From positions 1 through 7,855 of the forward strand of contig JAPKCR010000079.1 of NCBI GenBank assembly GCA_026421135.1: a stretch of 7,855 nt of DNA, given 5' to 3'. Positions 6,694 through 7,855 of this stretch are shown piece after piece (the stretch's first letter is position 1; each line of letters starts with the position of its first letter). Origin of the DNA: Sulfitobacter sp. Its GTDB lineage: Bacteria; Pseudomonadota; Alphaproteobacteria; Rhodobacterales; Rhodobacteraceae. Both the position numbers and the translations under genes were made by a program. The notes under the pieces are model-generated. The model made no database searches, was not told the origin of the DNA, and was given only the letters and a program-made list of their open reading frames with translations.

Positions 6694-6757
6694 TTTGACG
6701 AGACGCCGGGCCTTAGGTGTTCGAGATACTCGCACCGCAGCTGACCACCCCTTTTTT
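6681..6757 (+). promoter_or_regulatory. putative ileS attenuator: two hairpins and a T6 tract
   Basis: Hairpin A pairs CCCGGCG (6681-6687) with CGCCGGG (6704-6710), and continues as TCT/AGA after a bulged C around a 9-nt loop. It contains the leader ORF stop codon. Hairpin B pairs GGTG (6716-6719) with CACC (6733-6736) and CGAG with CTCG around ATA, with a two-base bulge. A run of six T at 6752-6757 follows CCACCCC. GGTGTTCG (6716-6723) can alternatively pair with TGACCACC (6742-6749) at seven of eight positions, placing a stem two bases before the T-run, and this excludes the outer part of hairpin B. That gives a plausible switch between terminating and non-terminating folds, but the pairing was done by eye. 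Confidence 0.5.
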
Positions 6758-6782
6758 ATCCGTTTGCCAAAGGACGCCCCAC

Positions 6783-7855
6783 ATGTGCGCCGACACCCCC
6801 GAAACAGTTGACTACAAATCCACGCTGAACCTGCCAAAGACCGATTTCCCGATGCGTGCAGGGCTGCCCAAGCGCGAGCCTGAATGGTTGGCGCAGTGGG
6901 AAAAGATCGGCGTTTATGACCGTTTGCGTGAAAAAGAAGGGCGCACGCCGTTTACGCTGCATGATGGTCCGCCCTATGCGAACGGGCATCTGCACATTGG
7001 TCACGCGCTGAATAAGACGATCAAGGATATGATCGTGCGCAGCCATCAAATGATGGGTCGTGATGCGCGTTACATCCCCGGTTGGGATTGCCACGGTCTG
7101 CCTATCGAATGGAAGATCGAAGAGCAGTATCGCCAGAAGGGTAAGAACAAGGACGACGTGCCGATCAATGACTTCCGCGCCGAATGCCGCAAGTTTGCCG
7201 CTGGCTGGGTCGATGTGCAGCGCGAAGAATTCAAGCGCTTGGGCATTACCGGCAATTGGGCCGATCCGTATTTGACGATGGATTTCCACGCCGAGCGTGT
7301 GATCGCCGAAGAATTCATGAAGTTCCTGATGAATGGCACGCTCTATCAGGGTTCAAAGCCTGTAATGTGGTCGCCCGTTGAAAAGACCGCGTTGGCAGAG
7401 GCCGAGGTCGAGTACCACGACAAGGAAAGCTTTACGATCTGGGTGAAGTTCAAGGTTGTGGGGACGGGTGACGCTACGCTGGACGGTGCGCAGGTCGTGA
7501 TCTGGACAACGACACCGTGGACGATTCCAAGCAACAAAGGCGTCGTCTACGGCGAAGGCATTGCCTATGGCCTGTACGAAGTAATTGGCCGCCCGGAGGA
7601 ATCGTGGGTCAATATCGGTGATCGCTATCTTTTGTCCGATTCTATGGCGATGGATGTCTTTGGCCGGGCGCGTCTGGATGAAATCATGGTGCGTCGTCTG
7701 TGCGATGTGTCACAGGATGATTTGGCTAAAATCAGCTTGCAGCACCCGCTGGCAGGAGCCGAAGGCGGCAATGGCGAATGGGATGATCTGCGCGACTTCC
7801 GCGCCGCTGACTTCGTGACCGACACCGAAGGCACAGGTTTTGTGCACTGCGCGCC
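6783..7855 (+). CDS. ileS: isoleucyl-tRNA synthetase, N-terminal part (truncated by window edge)
   Basis: This class I synthetase charges tRNA-Ile with isoleucine. The 357 complete codons cover the N-terminal region. The ATP-binding HIGH motif is at 71-74 in DGPPYANGHLHIGHALNK. PGWDCHGLPIEWKIE (99-113) follows and marks the bacterial type (type 1) rather than the eukaryote-like, mupirocin-resistant type. The editing domain (CP1) begins around residue 200 and contains the threonine-rich editing motif WTTTPWTIPSN (241-251), which helps reject mischarged Val-tRNA. The sequence ends within GTGFVHCAP, also of the editing site. KMSKS and the C-terminal domains are outside the window. The start is ATG 6783 with AAAGGA (6769-6774) eight bases upstream. 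This site could be partly paired with the adjacent TCCGTTT. It probably has its own promoter and leader-peptide attenuation. Confidence 0.97.
   Translation, partial: MCADTPETVDYKSTLNLPKTDFPMRAGLPKREPEWLAQWEKIGVYDRLREKEGRTPFTLHDGPPYANGHLHIGHALNKTIKDMIVRSHQMMGRDARYIPGWDCHGLPIEWKIEEQYRQKGKNKDDVPINDFRAECRKFAAGWVDVQREEFKRLGITGNWADPYLTMDFHAERVIAEEFMKFLMNGTLYQGSKPVMWSPVEKTALAEAEVEYHDKESFTIWVKFKVVGTGDATLDGAQVVIWTTTPWTIPSNKGVVYGEGIAYGLYEVIGRPEESWVNIGDRYLLSDSMAMDVFGRARLDEIMVRRLCDVSQDDLAKISLQHPLAGAEGGNGEWDDLRDFRAADFVTDTEGTGFVHCA

Noticed and set aside
6597..6751. GGGGTGG (6597-6603) complementary to CCACCCC (6745-6751) before the T6 tract.
   Set aside because: The left arm lies upstream of the predicted transcription start and so would be absent from the leader RNA.
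6577..6837. Minus-strand 86-codon ORF across the ycjF-ileS gap.
   Set aside because: It runs antisense through the ileS start, promoter and leader, has no ribosome binding site or recognisable motif, and low-complexity proline codons arise from the G-rich stretch near 6595.

Overview
The window looks like a piece of an alphaproteobacterial chromosome, most likely Rhodobacterales (marine roseobacter type). That placement is inferred from the style of the proteins (YcjX/YcjF pair, TruA C-terminus, PiT N-terminus), the fairly GC-rich codon use, and AT-rich short intergenic gaps. No species-level marker is present. There are no mobile elements, CRISPR arrays, tRNA or rRNA genes. The gene content is ordinary housekeeping; the notable signals are in the gaps between genes.

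Layout. Positions 1-666 (minus) hold the N-terminal part of a PiT-family phosphate transporter that runs off the left edge. It is preceded by a candidate Pho box and a weak terminator, then a Nudix hydrolase (761-1219, minus). An AT-rich divergent gap (1220-1370) carries an 8-bp inverted repeat in the gnd leader. gnd, 6-phosphogluconate dehydrogenase, follows (1371-2798, plus). It converges on truA (2795-3564, minus), and one CTAG palindrome supplies both stop codons. truA as written has a one-base frameshift in an A-run.

A short divergent gap (3565-3657) leads to a tightly overlapping three-gene operon on the plus strand: ycjX (P-loop NTPase), a GNAT acetyltransferase and ycjF (DUF697 membrane protein). 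The junctions are GTGA and TGATG overlaps. The last gene is ileS (from 6783), class I isoleucyl-tRNA synthetase, cut by the right edge.

The best find lies between ycjF and ileS. A good sigma-70-like promoter (TTGTCG, 17 nt, TATAAG) places its expected start point at the ATG of a 16-codon ORF, MNRISVIIIRIIFPAL, which has six Ile codons. The end of this ORF is embedded in a strong hairpin, followed by a second hairpin and a run of six T before the ileS ribosome binding site. This has the architecture of ribosome-mediated attenuation: ileS would be controlled by how well its own product charges tRNA-Ile, through a leader peptide that is probably leaderless. The exact terminator/antiterminator pairing could not be settled by eye.
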